Source: Flavisolibacter longurius (GTDB lineage Bacteria > Bacteroidota > Bacteroidia > Chitinophagales > Chitinophagaceae). From it: DNA of 64,000 nucleotides. The notes under the pieces were generated by a model. The model was not told the origin of the DNA and searched no databases. It saw only the letters and a program-made list of their open reading frames with translations. Positions 28,279 to 38,071 of this stretch are shown here, in pieces. A program made the translations under genes and the position numbers. Every line of letters begins with the position of its first letter. Position 1 is the stretch's first letter. The stretch is from positions 297,797 through 361,796 of the forward strand of contig JACJGO010000004.1 of the NCBI GenBank assembly GCA_014163555.1, in the 5' to 3' direction.

Positions 28279-30441
28279 ATGAAAAAATATATTGTAATCG
28301 GAACCTTGCTCGCAGTGTTCATGAGTACATTCAGCTCCTGTAAAAAATTTTTGGATGAAAAGCAGGTAGCTTCTCTGACCCAGGATTATTACAAAGATGA
28401 AAACGGCCTGGAAGCCCTGATCAACGGCTTGTATGTGATTGCTCGCATCAAGCACGAATGGGATGGAAATGGCGCCCGGTTGATTGAGCCGGAAACCGAT
28501 GCCTACATGCACGTTGACCTGAATTTTGCCCGCATGACGACGGGTACGTATGGATCCAGTGTATCCAACATTGCCGGCAACGTGAGCAACTACCTGGGTG
28601 GCGCCAATTCCAACTTTGCCCCGATGGGCGTTTATCCCCACATTAATAACTGCAACCTTGCCCTGGATGTGATAGACAACATCCGTCCGGGTAAATTTGG
28701 CACCAACGAAACGATCCAGCGGCAACGCAAAGCCGAAATTCTTTTCCTGCGTGCCTGGGCTTATTATCTAATCTCCAATCAGCTGGGTGATGTGCCGCTG
28801 ATTCTGACACCAACACGGGAAACCAGCGGTGTCTTCAACTATCCCAAAGCAAAGCTGGAAGATGTGTTCAGGCAGATCATTACCGATGTACGGTATGCCT
28901 ACGATAACCTGCCGGCAACAAGTGAAAGGGGACGTGTCACTAAAGCGGCTGCGGGCACGGTGCTGGCAAAGCTTTACCTCAACAGGGCGCAGGCAGCTTC
29001 ATTTCAAAACAGTTCGGAACAGCACCTGAAGTTATTGTACAAAGGATCAGTGCCAACGGACCTGGATTCTTCGATCCTGATTGCCACTGAGGTGATTGAC
29101 AGTCGGGGCGGTGCCAGTGGGTTGGCTGCCGACTATTGGTCACTTTTTGATCCGAAAGTTTCAGAAGGTAATTCCGTTTCGGGTGAAGTGTTGTGGGCCG
29201 CGCAGTTTGATATCAACACCAGCATGAATGGCCGCTTTGGTGGCAACCGCTCCACCAACTATCACACCGGCGATTATACCAATCAAACCGACGTTACCCG
29301 GACAATGGCCTATGGTCGTCCGTTTGCCACTTTCAAGCCAACAGATTTTGCCTACGACAATTTCCGGAGCAAGGTGCATGATTCACGTTATTACAAAACC
29401 TTCCAGTATGAATACATAAGTACCGGTGCCGGTACCTCTTACACCTGGAATGCTGCTGCTGCCGCCTGGTGGAATGCCAACAAACCTGCCAATGAACCGG
29501 CCGTTACGGCAGGCTCACGCCGCATCCGCACGGGGCAGCGGGCCCTGATCTACCTGGAGAACCATCCCAACGAAGCGCTGGATTCGGCTATGGTAATGAG
29601 CCAGCCTTACCAGTTCCTGGTGCGCTGGGTGCGTTCGGCCACAACCGGTCGTTTGTATTACCGGCTGAATCATAATTCCATCTCGATGGGACTTGCCACC
29701 AACATTCGGAACATCTATCTCTCGTCGAAAAAATATGTGGATCCGGCCCGAGGTGGCAGTACCGACGAATCCAATTTCAACAGTGAGGCCGGTACACGGG
29801 ATGCCATCCTGATTCGCCTGGCGGAAACCTTTATGATCCGTGCAGAGGCCTATGGCAGAAAAGGACAGTATGCGCTGGCTGTAGAAGATATCAATGTATT
29901 GCGCCGCCGGGCTGCGTATAAAAGCGGAGAGGCCCGTCCAAAAGTTTTGGTAGAGTGGGAGCCACAGGCAGTGGCCCTTGCGAACGCTGAGAAAGTAGCG
30001 CCATACACCGCAAACGGAAGCTCTGTCAACAGCATGCTGATCACGGAAAATATCTTCACACCGGGAACAACTGAATCCGATATAGAAGATTACATCCCGA
30101 TTGTGACGAGTAAGGAAGATATGTTCATCCATTTTATTTATAACGAAAAGGCCCGTGAGTTTTTATCCGAAGGCATTGCCTGGGAAGACCTGCACAATGC
30201 CGGTATCCTGTATGAACGCATTTCTTACCTGAACCAGATGGCGTCTAACCGTAGCGGGCTTTGGCCGGTAGCTTTCAATACCGAAGGCGGTAACGGGCAG
30301 GATGGTAACGGGAAGGGACAGGTTCAAAAGCATTACACCTTCCGTCCGTGGCCAGATGCCTTCCTGGCGCAGCTCACCAATCCGTCTGGTGGACCGCTGA
30401 GCGCTACGGAAAAAACAGCCTATCAAAACCCCGGTTATTAG
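28279..30441 (+). CDS. SusD/RagB-type nutrient-binding lipoprotein (3)
   Basis: A 720-residue lipoprotein (signal MKKYIVIGTLLAVFMSTF, then SSCKKFLDEK). SusD features: N-terminal EALINGLYVIAR, TPR-like EILFLRAWAYYLISNQLGDVPL, and the late IRLAETFMIRAEAYGRKGQYALAVEDINVLRRRA. At 720 residues it is longer than most SusD proteins, with extra loop segments in the 300-480 region. It resembles the SusD at 34175 (shared LAET...AEAYGRKG block and end ...YQNPGY), so the two pairs probably arose by duplication. Confidence 0.95.
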   Translation: MKKYIVIGTLLAVFMSTFSSCKKFLDEKQVASLTQDYYKDENGLEALINGLYVIARIKHEWDGNGARLIEPETDAYMHVDLNFARMTTGTYGSSVSNIAGNVSNYLGGANSNFAPMGVYPHINNCNLALDVIDNIRPGKFGTNETIQRQRKAEILFLRAWAYYLISNQLGDVPLILTPTRETSGVFNYPKAKLEDVFRQIITDVRYAYDNLPATSERGRVTKAAAGTVLAKLYLNRAQAASFQNSSEQHLKLLYKGSVPTDLDSSILIATEVIDSRGGASGLAADYWSLFDPKVSEGNSVSGEVLWAAQFDINTSMNGRFGGNRSTNYHTGDYTNQTDVTRTMAYGRPFATFKPTDFAYDNFRSKVHDSRYYKTFQYEYISTGAGTSYTWNAAAAAWWNANKPANEPAVTAGSRRIRTGQRALIYLENHPNEALDSAMVMSQPYQFLVRWVRSATTGRLYYRLNHNSISMGLATNIRNIYLSSKKYVDPARGGSTDESNFNSEAGTRDAILIRLAETFMIRAEAYGRKGQYALAVEDINVLRRRAAYKSGEARPKVLVEWEPQAVALANAEKVAPYTANGSSVNSMLITENIFTPGTTESDIEDYIPIVTSKEDMFIHFIYNEKAREFLSEGIAWEDLHNAGILYERISYLNQMASNRSGLWPVAFNTEGGNGQDGNGKGQVQKHYTFRPWPDAFLAQLTNPSGGPLSATEKTAYQNPGY

Positions 30442-30468
30442 TAGTTAGTTTTACTAAGCAGAGAAATT

Positions 30469-30498
30469 AAAAAGCAGGGCAACGTCCCTGCTTTTTTT
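30469..30498 (+). terminator. Intrinsic terminator after SusC/D pair 3
   Basis: AAAAAGCAGGG (30469-30479) pairs with CCCTGCTTTTT (30486-30496), loop CAACGT, with further T residues after it. It closes the 24982-30441 unit. Confidence 0.88.
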
Positions 30499-30578
30499 GT
30501 GCAGGCAGCTTGCGATTGCAATTGAATTTATTGATCTGGTAAGGTATATCAACAGGAAATAAACACCGCTTTTTCCGG

Positions 30579-30623
30579 CAGGACAGGACAGGACGACAAG
30601 GAAAAGGAATCCGGATAATTTCA
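30579..30623 (+). promoter_or_regulatory. CAGGA direct-repeat promoter, copy d, triple repeat (upstream of SusC/D pair 4)
   Basis: Three abutting CAGGA units at 30579, 30584 and 30589: the usual 10-bp pair, with the spacer itself also CAGGA. The -7 box TAATTTCA at 30616-30623 starts 27 bp after the last unit, the same distance as in copies b, c and g. Confidence 0.65.
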
Positions 30624-30702
30624 GCTGTAAATTGAAACCTTGCTGTGTGAAATTTCTTCGCTTTCCCTAAGTCTGCTTTGCGTATGAAACAGATCAACTG
30701 CT

Positions 30703-30758
30703 ATTCTTTTGCTCTGGACTGTTTTCTGAATGATCCAGAAAGAAAATAGCAAAAGAAT
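30703..30758. promoter_or_regulatory. Long inverted repeat in the susC leader
   Basis: ATTCTTTTGCT (30703-30713) and AGCAAAAGAAT (30748-30758) are perfect complements; nested inside are CTGGA (30714-30718) and TCCAG (30734-30738). The stem sits about 85 nt downstream of the -7 box and 140 nt before the start codon, so it would be part of the messenger leader. There is no T run after it, so it is not a simple terminator. Confidence 0.45.
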
Positions 30759-30898
30759 TAAAGGTGATCGGCACTGGCGATACAGAGGCAATTTTCAATT
30801 TCATTTATTCCGACCGCTGACGAAAAAGTTTCCATTTCTATTGGTACCTGACCATTGGGGCAGGTAGGTATAACGTTTTACATTAAATCAACCTCTGT

Positions 30899-33800
30899 AT
30901 GAGAAAAAATGCCTGTGCAGTTTTTCGAAGCGGAAGCCTTGTCTGCATCCTGCTTCTCTTTTCCCTGCTTGCGTGGTCCCAGGTACGGGTCAGCGGCCGT
31001 GTAACTGACGAATCCAGCAAGCCCATGGCTGATGTCACCGTCCAGGTCGTGGGTACAGCTACGGCTACTCTCACCAATGCGGAAGGTGCCTTCCAGATCA
31101 CAGCCCCTTCTGCTACCTCTACGTTATTGTTTACGTCTGTTGGCTATGTGCGGCAGGAACTTGGCATCAACAACCGCACGGAAATTAATGTGACCCTGCA
31201 AACGCAGGCCAACTCCATGGAAGACGTGGTGGTGGTGGGTTATGGCAGCAGAAGAAGGGTAGAAGTGACCGGCGCTACCACTTCCATTTCAGGCGAAAGC
31301 CTTCGCTCGGTGCAAACCACCAATCTTACGCAGGCACTGCAAGGGCGGCTGGCCGGTGTTACGGCTACGCCAAACACATTTCGTCCCGGTGCCGGCAGTT
31401 CTATCCGCATTCGCGGAAACCGTTCGCTCAGTGCCAGCAACGAGCCCCTTTACGTGGTGGATGGTTTCCCGGTGAGTTATACCATCGATGACATGAACCC
31501 CGCCGATATTGAGTCCATCGACATTTTAAAAGACGCCTCGGCAACGGCCGTTTACGGTGTTCGCGGTGCCAACGGTGTGGTACAGATCACCACTAAAAAA
31601 GGAAAGGCCGGTAGAGTATCGATCAGCTACCAGGGAAGCCAGTCGATCGAATCCATCATTCGTCCACTTCCAATTTTTAATTCTGTAGAGCTTTCTGATT
31701 CATGGCGGCAGGCTTTCTTTGCCGATAAAAGCTATACGCGGACCCGGGGTGTCGCCTCAGCCGCCAATCCCTTATATTATTTTCCAACGGCTCTTGCAGA
31801 TGTAGCCCTGTTCAAAGACCGCTTTGGTAGCACCGAACAATGGAATGCTATTAAGGACGCATACACCTGGCGTTTTTACGACCCGGCCAACAACGTGTAC
31901 ATTGCAGAGAAGCGGGCCACCACCGCAGAAGAAAGAGCCATGTTGCAACGGCTGGGTGTAGCACAGGCCGACAGCATCGACCTGTATGACCCGACACGGA
32001 TCAAAAGTTATGACTGGCTGAACAATGTTGGTTTGCGTCATGGACATACTACCAATCACAATATCTCTGTTACAGCTGGTGCCGATAAGTTCAAAGCAGG
32101 ATTTAACGCCGGTTATTTTAAACAAACGGGTATTGAATATGCACAGGACTACACCCGATACAGTGTAGGTACATCGGCCGAATTCAAACCGGCGAAATTC
32201 ATCACCTTTGGTGCCACCGTCAGCTACATTCATTCCATCACCAACAGCAGTACCAGTTCCTATGCCAACGCATCGGGAATGATACCGATGGTAGAGCCTT
32301 ATGACTCCGCCGGCAACTGGGTGCTTTTTCCCAACCGTGATCAGCAAATCATCAGTGCCATCAATGACCGCCTCACTGTTTTTGATGAAACAAAGGCCAA
32401 CCGGGTATTCGGAAATGTTTATGGTGAGATCACTTTTTTCAAAGGATTGAAATACCGCACCATGTTTGGGCTGGATAACCGCAGCTCCACCCGCGGAACC
32501 TTCAACGGGGCACAATCGTCGATTCGGCTGGGCAGCCCGGCCAACGCTTCACAAACGGTGAACAGCGCAGCTTCCTGGGTGTATGACAACATTTTGACGT
32601 ACAACACACGCATCAACAACGATCATTCGATCAATGTTACGTTGTTGCAGGAATTGCAAAGCCTGAACCGGTCATCTTCACTCACACTAAGCGCCAACAA
32701 CCTCATTTTCGAATCGCAGAAATGGTATTCGCTGGAACGCAATACCGATGCAACGGTTACTGGATCCGGAACCTATTCGGCTTCGCAATATCTCTCGTAT
32801 ATGGGAAGGGTTGAATACGGCTTTAAGAACAAGTACATGGTTACCCTGAGCAACCGTTACGATAATTCTTCTGTGCTCGCCGAAGGCGCCAAAGGTGCCT
32901 GGTTTCCTGCCGCCTCCTTTGCCTGGCAGATCGACCGCGAAAACTTTTTCGCAAACCAGGCGGTGGTCACAACTGCCAAGTTGCGGGTAGGCATTGGTAC
33001 GGTAGGCAACGCTTCTATTGCACCGTATCAAACCGGTGGACCGTTGGCCTTTACCAACTACAACTGGGGCAATGGACAGGCAGCGATTGGCCTGGCGCCA
33101 ACCACCTTTCAAACACCGGACCTGGGATGGGAAAAAACAACCACCAAAAACATCGGGTTGGAATTTGGACTTTTCCGCAACCGCATTTCCGGTGCTATTG
33201 ATCTGTACCAGTCGAACACTACCGACCAGTTGCAACTGCGCACCATACCGGCGGCAAACGGCGTAACATCCGTTTATTTTAACCTGGGTGAAGTAAGCAA
33301 CAAGGGCATTGAAATTTCACTGAATACGCAAAACATCAACAGGGGTTCTTTCCGCTGGTCAACCGACTGGATGTTCTCCCGTAACATTGAAAAGATCGTT
33401 GACATTGATGGCAGCGGCAACAGCAATTTTGCCAACCTCTGGCTGCTTGATCAACCGCTTCAAGTGTATTGGGGCTATAAAAAAGAAGGCATTTTTCAAT
33501 ACGAGGATACCGCTGCAAAAGGAATCCTGGCAGGGCACTACTGGGTAAAGAATGGTCGCAATAACACCAGTTTCCAGCCGGGCAAAATCCGGATCCAGGA
33601 TGCCAACGGCGATTCTACCTTCAGTCCTGCCGATCGTATCATCCTGGGATCGCACAACCCCGATTTTATTGCCAGCATCGGCAACACGGTTGCTTACAAA
33701 AATTTCGAGCTGAATTTCCTCGTGTACTTCCGTGTGGGTGGATTGTATCGTGTACCCCGTCCCGGTTTGGTAGGCCGTTATCAATCCAACAAGGTTAACT

Positions 33801-34141
33801 ACTGGACACCCACCAATCCAAGCAACGAGTACCAGCAGCCCACGCAAACCAGCGACATTCCGTTGTACTGGGAGGCCCTGACCTATCGCGATGCCACCTT
33901 TGCCCGGGTTAAGAACATTACACTAACCTACCGGCTTCCGCAAAAACTGCTTTCGCGGATGCATGTTTCCAACCTGGCCTTTTATGTGAGTGCTGTCAAC
34001 CCTATCCTGATTCACGCGTCATCGGATTATGATCCGGAAACAGTTCCGTACCGCGAGTTCCCCGGTACCACCACCAACCAGGTTGGTCCTACATCGTACA
34101 GTTATAAAAGTTTTGTTCTTGGTGTAAAACTCGATCTGTAA
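30899..34141 (+). CDS. SusC/RagA-type TonB-dependent outer-membrane transporter (4)
   Basis: A 1080-residue protein; the signal peptide ends near LLAWSQ. CarboxypepD_reg-like (VSGRVTDESSKPMADVTVQV), linker MEDVVVVGYGSRRRVEVTGA, plug (LTQALQGRLAGVTATPN, IRIRGNRSLSASNEPLYVVDG, IDILKDASATAVYGVRGANG) and barrel ending VLGVKLDL. It is close in layout to SusC 3 and pairs with the SusD 33 bp downstream. It has its own promoter (d), so the two tandem pairs can be expressed separately. Confidence 0.96.
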   Translation: MRKNACAVFRSGSLVCILLLFSLLAWSQVRVSGRVTDESSKPMADVTVQVVGTATATLTNAEGAFQITAPSATSTLLFTSVGYVRQELGINNRTEINVTLQTQANSMEDVVVVGYGSRRRVEVTGATTSISGESLRSVQTTNLTQALQGRLAGVTATPNTFRPGAGSSIRIRGNRSLSASNEPLYVVDGFPVSYTIDDMNPADIESIDILKDASATAVYGVRGANGVVQITTKKGKAGRVSISYQGSQSIESIIRPLPIFNSVELSDSWRQAFFADKSYTRTRGVASAANPLYYFPTALADVALFKDRFGSTEQWNAIKDAYTWRFYDPANNVYIAEKRATTAEERAMLQRLGVAQADSIDLYDPTRIKSYDWLNNVGLRHGHTTNHNISVTAGADKFKAGFNAGYFKQTGIEYAQDYTRYSVGTSAEFKPAKFITFGATVSYIHSITNSSTSSYANASGMIPMVEPYDSAGNWVLFPNRDQQIISAINDRLTVFDETKANRVFGNVYGEITFFKGLKYRTMFGLDNRSSTRGTFNGAQSSIRLGSPANASQTVNSAASWVYDNILTYNTRINNDHSINVTLLQELQSLNRSSSLTLSANNLIFESQKWYSLERNTDATVTGSGTYSASQYLSYMGRVEYGFKNKYMVTLSNRYDNSSVLAEGAKGAWFPAASFAWQIDRENFFANQAVVTTAKLRVGIGTVGNASIAPYQTGGPLAFTNYNWGNGQAAIGLAPTTFQTPDLGWEKTTTKNIGLEFGLFRNRISGAIDLYQSNTTDQLQLRTIPAANGVTSVYFNLGEVSNKGIEISLNTQNINRGSFRWSTDWMFSRNIEKIVDIDGSGNSNFANLWLLDQPLQVYWGYKKEGIFQYEDTAAKGILAGHYWVKNGRNNTSFQPGKIRIQDANGDSTFSPADRIILGSHNPDFIASIGNTVAYKNFELNFLVYFRVGGLYRVPRPGLVGRYQSNKVNYWTPTNPSNEYQQPTQTSDIPLYWEALTYRDATFARVKNITLTYRLPQKLLSRMHVSNLAFYVSAVNPILIHASSDYDPETVPYREFPGTTTNQVGPTSYSYKSFVLGVKLDL

Positions 34142-34174
34142 AACGTATTGCGAGAGCGATTAAAAAATTGAAAC

Positions 34175-36151
34175 ATGAAACGAAATTTCCAAAAACATAA
34201 ATGGTTGATCCTTGGGGTAGCGTTGCTGGGCGCAGCGTCCTGTAAAAAATTTATCAGGGAAGACCTGGTGACCACCCTCACCGAAGAATATTATAAAACG
34301 GATGTTGGTCTTGAGGACCTGGTAAAATCGGCTTATACGCCGCTGCAGTGGAAATTTACCGGTGAGCAGTCCTATGCCATGTACAATTTTGGCGTGGATG
34401 AGTTTCGTGAAGGCGACCAGTTCAACAACGTTCGCTACAACGATTACGACGCCAACCTTAATGCCAACGATGCGTTTGTGAATGACCTGTGGAGCAATAA
34501 TTATGCAGGCATTCGTCGCTGCAACCAGGGTATTGAGATGATCAGCCAGTTCAATGATGCCAGTTCGAAAGTTTTGGGAACCCAGGCACAGAAAGACCTG
34601 CGCATTGCCGAACTGAAAGCCCTGCGTGGTTATTATTATTTCCAGATGGTGCAGCAGTTTGGTGGCATTCCGCTGATTACTTCGGTACCCAGCGAACCGC
34701 AATACGAGTTCCCACGGGCAAGCGTAGCCGATGTTTACCTGCAGATCATTGGCGATCTGGCCAGTGCCGGTCCCGCCTTGCCCTGGCGCTATGCCGGTAC
34801 CGATCGTGGCCGGGCCACAAGAGCCATGGCTTATCATTTCCTTGCTAAAGCGTACCTGACCCGAGGCAGTGCCGTAATCGATGCCAGGGGACAAAAAGCA
34901 ACCGACATGGACAGCGCCATTTATTATGCCAATGATGTGATCACCAACAGCGGGCATGCACTGGAAACCGATTTTGGAAACCTTTTCAACGCCGCTTATC
35001 CCGATGGACGAATTCCGCCCCCGGGAGAAAACGGTGCACCTCCAACGGGAAGCCGTGCACGCATTGAGGCTAACAACAACAGCAACGAGATTATTTTTGC
35101 CGCGCAGTTCAGTTCGAATTTAAGTTTGGCAGGTACCAACAACCAGACACACCTGTTTTATCCCACGCAGTATGATGCCGGTTTGCCAGGAATGACCCGG
35201 GACTTTTTCAACGGTCGACCCTTTCGCCGCCTGCGTCCCACCGATTATACCATCGATGTGTTTGATAAAATTAACGACTCTCGTTTCTTTAAAACCTTTC
35301 AAACGGTTTTCTATCGCAATGTAGCTTCAAACAACAACCTGGCTACCTTCACAGCGGCCAATGCACCCCATCCCGACCTAGTTGGCAAACCAAGAGTAGG
35401 GATGGGCGACACAGCAGCCCTCTTTATTGTGAACCCGGCTAACCGGCCGCTTACCTCCGCTGCCATCGCCAACATGCGGTATTACAGTGTGTATGCCCGT
35501 CACCGGCAGGCAACAGCCGGGGCACCGGTCACCACCGATTTTTCGCCCAACAAATACCTGACGATGTGGAAGCTTTCGGATCCTATTCGCCTGACCACGA
35601 CCAACAACGAAGCCAGAGGCATTCGCAACGGTACGCTGGCAAGGCTGGCCGAGACCATCCTGATCCTGGCAGAGGCCTATGGCCGCAAGGGCGATTATGC
35701 CAATGCCTTGCTCAACGTGAACAAACTTCGCACACGAGCTGCCTACAAAGCCGGTGAAGCCCGGAGCCCGCAGATCTGGCAATACATGGGCGGACCTTCT
35801 GACCTGGTTAGCACCGAAGCTACCAACCAGGCAACCATGAACCTGTTTACCACCAATGCGCCCAGTGAACTTTACCCGCAGGGTGCCGGAAGCACGGAAC
35901 AGCGTTTTTTTCATTTCATCCTGAACGAACGGACACGGGAATTGTGCGGTGAGTTTTACCGCTGGGAGGATTTGGTGCGTACAGAAACCTTCTTTGAACG
36001 GACAAAGCTTTATAATGAGGATATTAGTCCTTCGTTTGCACAACATCACAAACTGCGGCCTATTCCGTACCTGCAGATGATTGCACAAACCGTAAATGGC
36101 CGGCCGATGTCAGCCCAGGATATGGCAGCGTATCAGAATCCGGGATATTAA
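34175..36151 (+). CDS. SusD/RagB-type nutrient-binding lipoprotein (4)
   Basis: A 658-residue lipoprotein (MKRNFQKHKWLILGVALLG, then AASCKKFIRED). N-terminal helices VGLEDLVKSAYTPL, TPR-like ELKALRGYYYFQMVQQFGG, and the late block LARLAETILILAEAYGRKGDYANALLNV, then FILNERTRELCGEFYRWEDL. It ends MAAYQNPGY like SusD 3. It binds the glycan for SusC 4. A large inverted repeat, not a T-tract terminator, follows the gene. Confidence 0.95.
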   Translation: MKRNFQKHKWLILGVALLGAASCKKFIREDLVTTLTEEYYKTDVGLEDLVKSAYTPLQWKFTGEQSYAMYNFGVDEFREGDQFNNVRYNDYDANLNANDAFVNDLWSNNYAGIRRCNQGIEMISQFNDASSKVLGTQAQKDLRIAELKALRGYYYFQMVQQFGGIPLITSVPSEPQYEFPRASVADVYLQIIGDLASAGPALPWRYAGTDRGRATRAMAYHFLAKAYLTRGSAVIDARGQKATDMDSAIYYANDVITNSGHALETDFGNLFNAAYPDGRIPPPGENGAPPTGSRARIEANNNSNEIIFAAQFSSNLSLAGTNNQTHLFYPTQYDAGLPGMTRDFFNGRPFRRLRPTDYTIDVFDKINDSRFFKTFQTVFYRNVASNNNLATFTAANAPHPDLVGKPRVGMGDTAALFIVNPANRPLTSAAIANMRYYSVYARHRQATAGAPVTTDFSPNKYLTMWKLSDPIRLTTTNNEARGIRNGTLARLAETILILAEAYGRKGDYANALLNVNKLRTRAAYKAGEARSPQIWQYMGGPSDLVSTEATNQATMNLFTTNAPSELYPQGAGSTEQRFFHFILNERTRELCGEFYRWEDLVRTETFFERTKLYNEDISPSFAQHHKLRPIPYLQMIAQTVNGRPMSAQDMAAYQNPGY

Positions 36152-36158
36152 GTTAAAT

Positions 36159-36285
36159 GGTGAGTGGTGAATCGTTTGTAGTTCGTAGCTAGTGGTTTTT
36201 AGTTAGTAGTGATTGAAATAAAAAATAATAAAGGAAAGAAGCAATACAAACGACCAATCTCACCACTGACAACTCACCACTCACC
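36159..36285. repeat. Long inverted repeat (GGTGAGTGGTGA family) after SusD 4
   Basis: GGTGAGTGGTGA (36159-36170) is complementary to TCACCACTCACC (36274-36285), and TCGTTTGTA (36172-36180) to TACAAACGA (36245-36253). The two arms form a long stem with an A-rich loop; the right arm carries an extra partial copy (TCACCACT at 36260-36267). A related, shorter element lies at 47580-47628. It probably acts as a transcript-end hairpin or is a mobile intergenic repeat. Confidence 0.65.
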
Positions 36286-36290
36286 ACCCT

Positions 36291-36334
36291 CAGGATAGTG
36301 CAGGATGATAAATTTTTATTGTAACATAATTTCA
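36291..36334 (+). promoter_or_regulatory. CAGGA direct-repeat promoter, copy e (upstream of the GH105-PL22-GH43 unit)
   Basis: CAGGA at 36291-36295 and 36301-36305 with spacer TAGTG; -7 candidate TAATTTCA at 36327-36334, 26 bp after the second repeat. The same octamer serves as the -7 box in copy d. Confidence 0.65.
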
Positions 36335-36494
36335 TGTCAACAAAGGATTGCTGTTATATGAAGTGCAAAACTTCACACCCGAAAAGCAGAAAGCACACCG
36401 CTTTTGCTCTCTTTCCAACAGCCGTCCTGCAACAACAAAATAAACCTATCGGAAAGCCGAAATGGTAGTTTTTCTCATAAGCAAGCAGTCGTTT

Positions 36495-36530
36495 AAGAAA
36501 AGGCAGGCCTGAAGCACCTGTCTTTTTCTT
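36495..36530 (+). terminator. Terminator-like hairpin inside the GH105 leader
   Basis: AAGAAAAGGCAGG (36495-36507) pairs with the T-rich segment from CCTG (36517) to 36530, with one bulge and a G-T pair, and is followed by TTTC. It stands between promoter e and the GH105 start, so it would act as an attenuator or end a short leader RNA, unless a second promoter lies after it. Confidence 0.45.
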
Positions 36531-36652
36531 TTCAACCTTTTCCTCAATCTATTTTTCAAGAACGGGTAAGGGCAGAAATCAAATTTGTACTGCCGCGACT
36601 GAACACTGCAAATGCAGGCAATCCGATCAAAACCGCATAAACCCAGAACAGT

Positions 36653-37984
36653 ATGAAAAGACTGACACTGATCTCCCTCTTTTTTCTGCAGGTGGCCCAT
36701 GCCCAAAAGGCCAATGATGTAACGGCACCTCTGCATGCCTTGAAGGTTGACTACCCAACACCGTACGGCGCACCAAAGCCTGAAGCTGTAAAAGCTGTGC
36801 TGGATAAGGTGTACAATTACCTGGATGCCGCCACACCAACGGGACTGGTTAACCGAAAAACCGGTGAAGCGGTTTCTTTGACTGCGGTTGATACCAATAC
36901 GGTGGTGAAGCCCGGTGATTTTCGATTGACCAGTTACGAATGGGGAGTAACCTATAGCGGTATGCTGGAAGCCAGTGCCGCCACCGGCGATCCCAAGTAT
37001 GCCGACTACACCAAAAAGCGGGTTGATTTTATCCTGTCTGCACTGCCGGCATTCACCAAACTTTACCAGCAATATCCAAAGAACAGCAATCCTTTTAAGC
37101 AACCCATTGCACCGCATGCACTGGACGATGCCGGCGCTGTTGCTGCAGCCATGATCAAAACATTGCGTAATGGCGGCAATGCTTCCATTCGTCCGCTGGT
37201 AAACCATTACCTCAATTACATTTCAACAAAAGAATTTCGTCTTCCGGATGGTACGCTGGCCCGCAACCGGCCACAGAAAAATACACTTTGGCTTGACGAT
37301 CTGTACATGAGCATTCCTGCGCTGGCGCAAATGGGAAAGCTGACCGGTGAAAAAAAATATTATGATGATGCGGTGGCGCAGGTCAAGCTTTTTTCGGACC
37401 GCATGTTCAACAAAGACCTGAACCTGTACATGCATGGCTGGGTGCAGGAGATGGATGTGCATCCCGAGTTTCGCTGGGCAAGGGCCAACGGTTGGGCCTT
37501 GATGGCCATGGCCGAATTGCTGGATGTGCTTCCCGAATCGCATCCGGGAAGAAAGGATGTGTTGCAACAGTTCCAGGCTCACGCCAAAGGACTGGCTCAA
37601 TACCAAACAGGACAGGGTTTCTGGCACCAGTTGCTTGATAGAAATGATTCTTACCTGGAAACATCGGCTACCGCCATTTATGCCTATTGTTTTGCCCGCG
37701 GCATCAACAAAGGCTGGCTGAACGCAAAAGCTTATGCGCCGGCTGCCCTGCTGGCCTGGAATGCCGTGGCTACGAAAGTGAATGACAAGGGCCAGGTAGA
37801 AGGTACCTGCGTAGGAACCGGCATGGCCTTCGATCCGGCGTTTTATTACTACCGCCCGGTGAATGTTTACGCGGCACACGGCTATGGCCCGGTGCTGTTG
37901 GCTGGCGCAGAGATCATCAACCTGTTGAACAATTACGCCTTCGAGATCAACGACAGCTCGCTGCAGGCCAAATCAAAGAAATAA
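36653..37984 (+). CDS. GH105 unsaturated rhamnogalacturonyl hydrolase
   Basis: A 443-residue secreted protein (signal MKRLTLISLFFLQVAHAQ). It has the (alpha/alpha)6 pattern of GH105, with the conserved WLDDLYMS (D215/D216, catalytic Asp region), the MHGW substrate loop and the signature WARANGWALMAMAELLD. GH105 enzymes hydrate and cleave the 4,5-unsaturated galacturonate left at the non-reducing end by rhamnogalacturonan lyases. The substrate must therefore come from a lyase elsewhere in the genome. First gene of a unit with PL22 and two GH43 genes. Confidence 0.93.
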   Translation: MKRLTLISLFFLQVAHAQKANDVTAPLHALKVDYPTPYGAPKPEAVKAVLDKVYNYLDAATPTGLVNRKTGEAVSLTAVDTNTVVKPGDFRLTSYEWGVTYSGMLEASAATGDPKYADYTKKRVDFILSALPAFTKLYQQYPKNSNPFKQPIAPHALDDAGAVAAAMIKTLRNGGNASIRPLVNHYLNYISTKEFRLPDGTLARNRPQKNTLWLDDLYMSIPALAQMGKLTGEKKYYDDAVAQVKLFSDRMFNKDLNLYMHGWVQEMDVHPEFRWARANGWALMAMAELLDVLPESHPGRKDVLQQFQAHAKGLAQYQTGQGFWHQLLDRNDSYLETSATAIYAYCFARGINKGWLNAKAYAPAALLAWNAVATKVNDKGQVEGTCVGTGMAFDPAFYYYRPVNVYAAHGYGPVLLAGAEIINLLNNYAFEINDSSLQAKSKK

Positions 37985-38071
37985 GGCAAGGTTCACTGAT
38001 AGGTTTTTGGTGCGGTGTACAAATGGAATGGTTTCTACTAACACGTAACACATTCAGCAGAAAATTTCTTC

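Larger units (their letters stand above)
30442..30898 (+). other. Intergenic region: terminator, promoter d and a structured leader
   Basis: 457 bases without a gene. In order: intrinsic terminator (30469-30498), triple CAGGA promoter (30579-30623), a long hairpin (30703-30758) and a small inverted repeat TACCTG/CAGGTA (30845-30850 and 30861-30866) just before the susC start. The predicted leader is about 270 nt. Confidence 0.65.
36152..36652 (+). other. Intergenic region: inverted repeat, promoter e and leader of GH105
   Basis: 501 bases without a gene. In order: an imperfect long palindrome (36159-36285), promoter e (36291-36334) starting 5 bp after it, a terminator-like hairpin (36495-36530) about 160 nt into the predicted leader, and about 120 nt more before the GH105 start. 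Confidence 0.6.
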
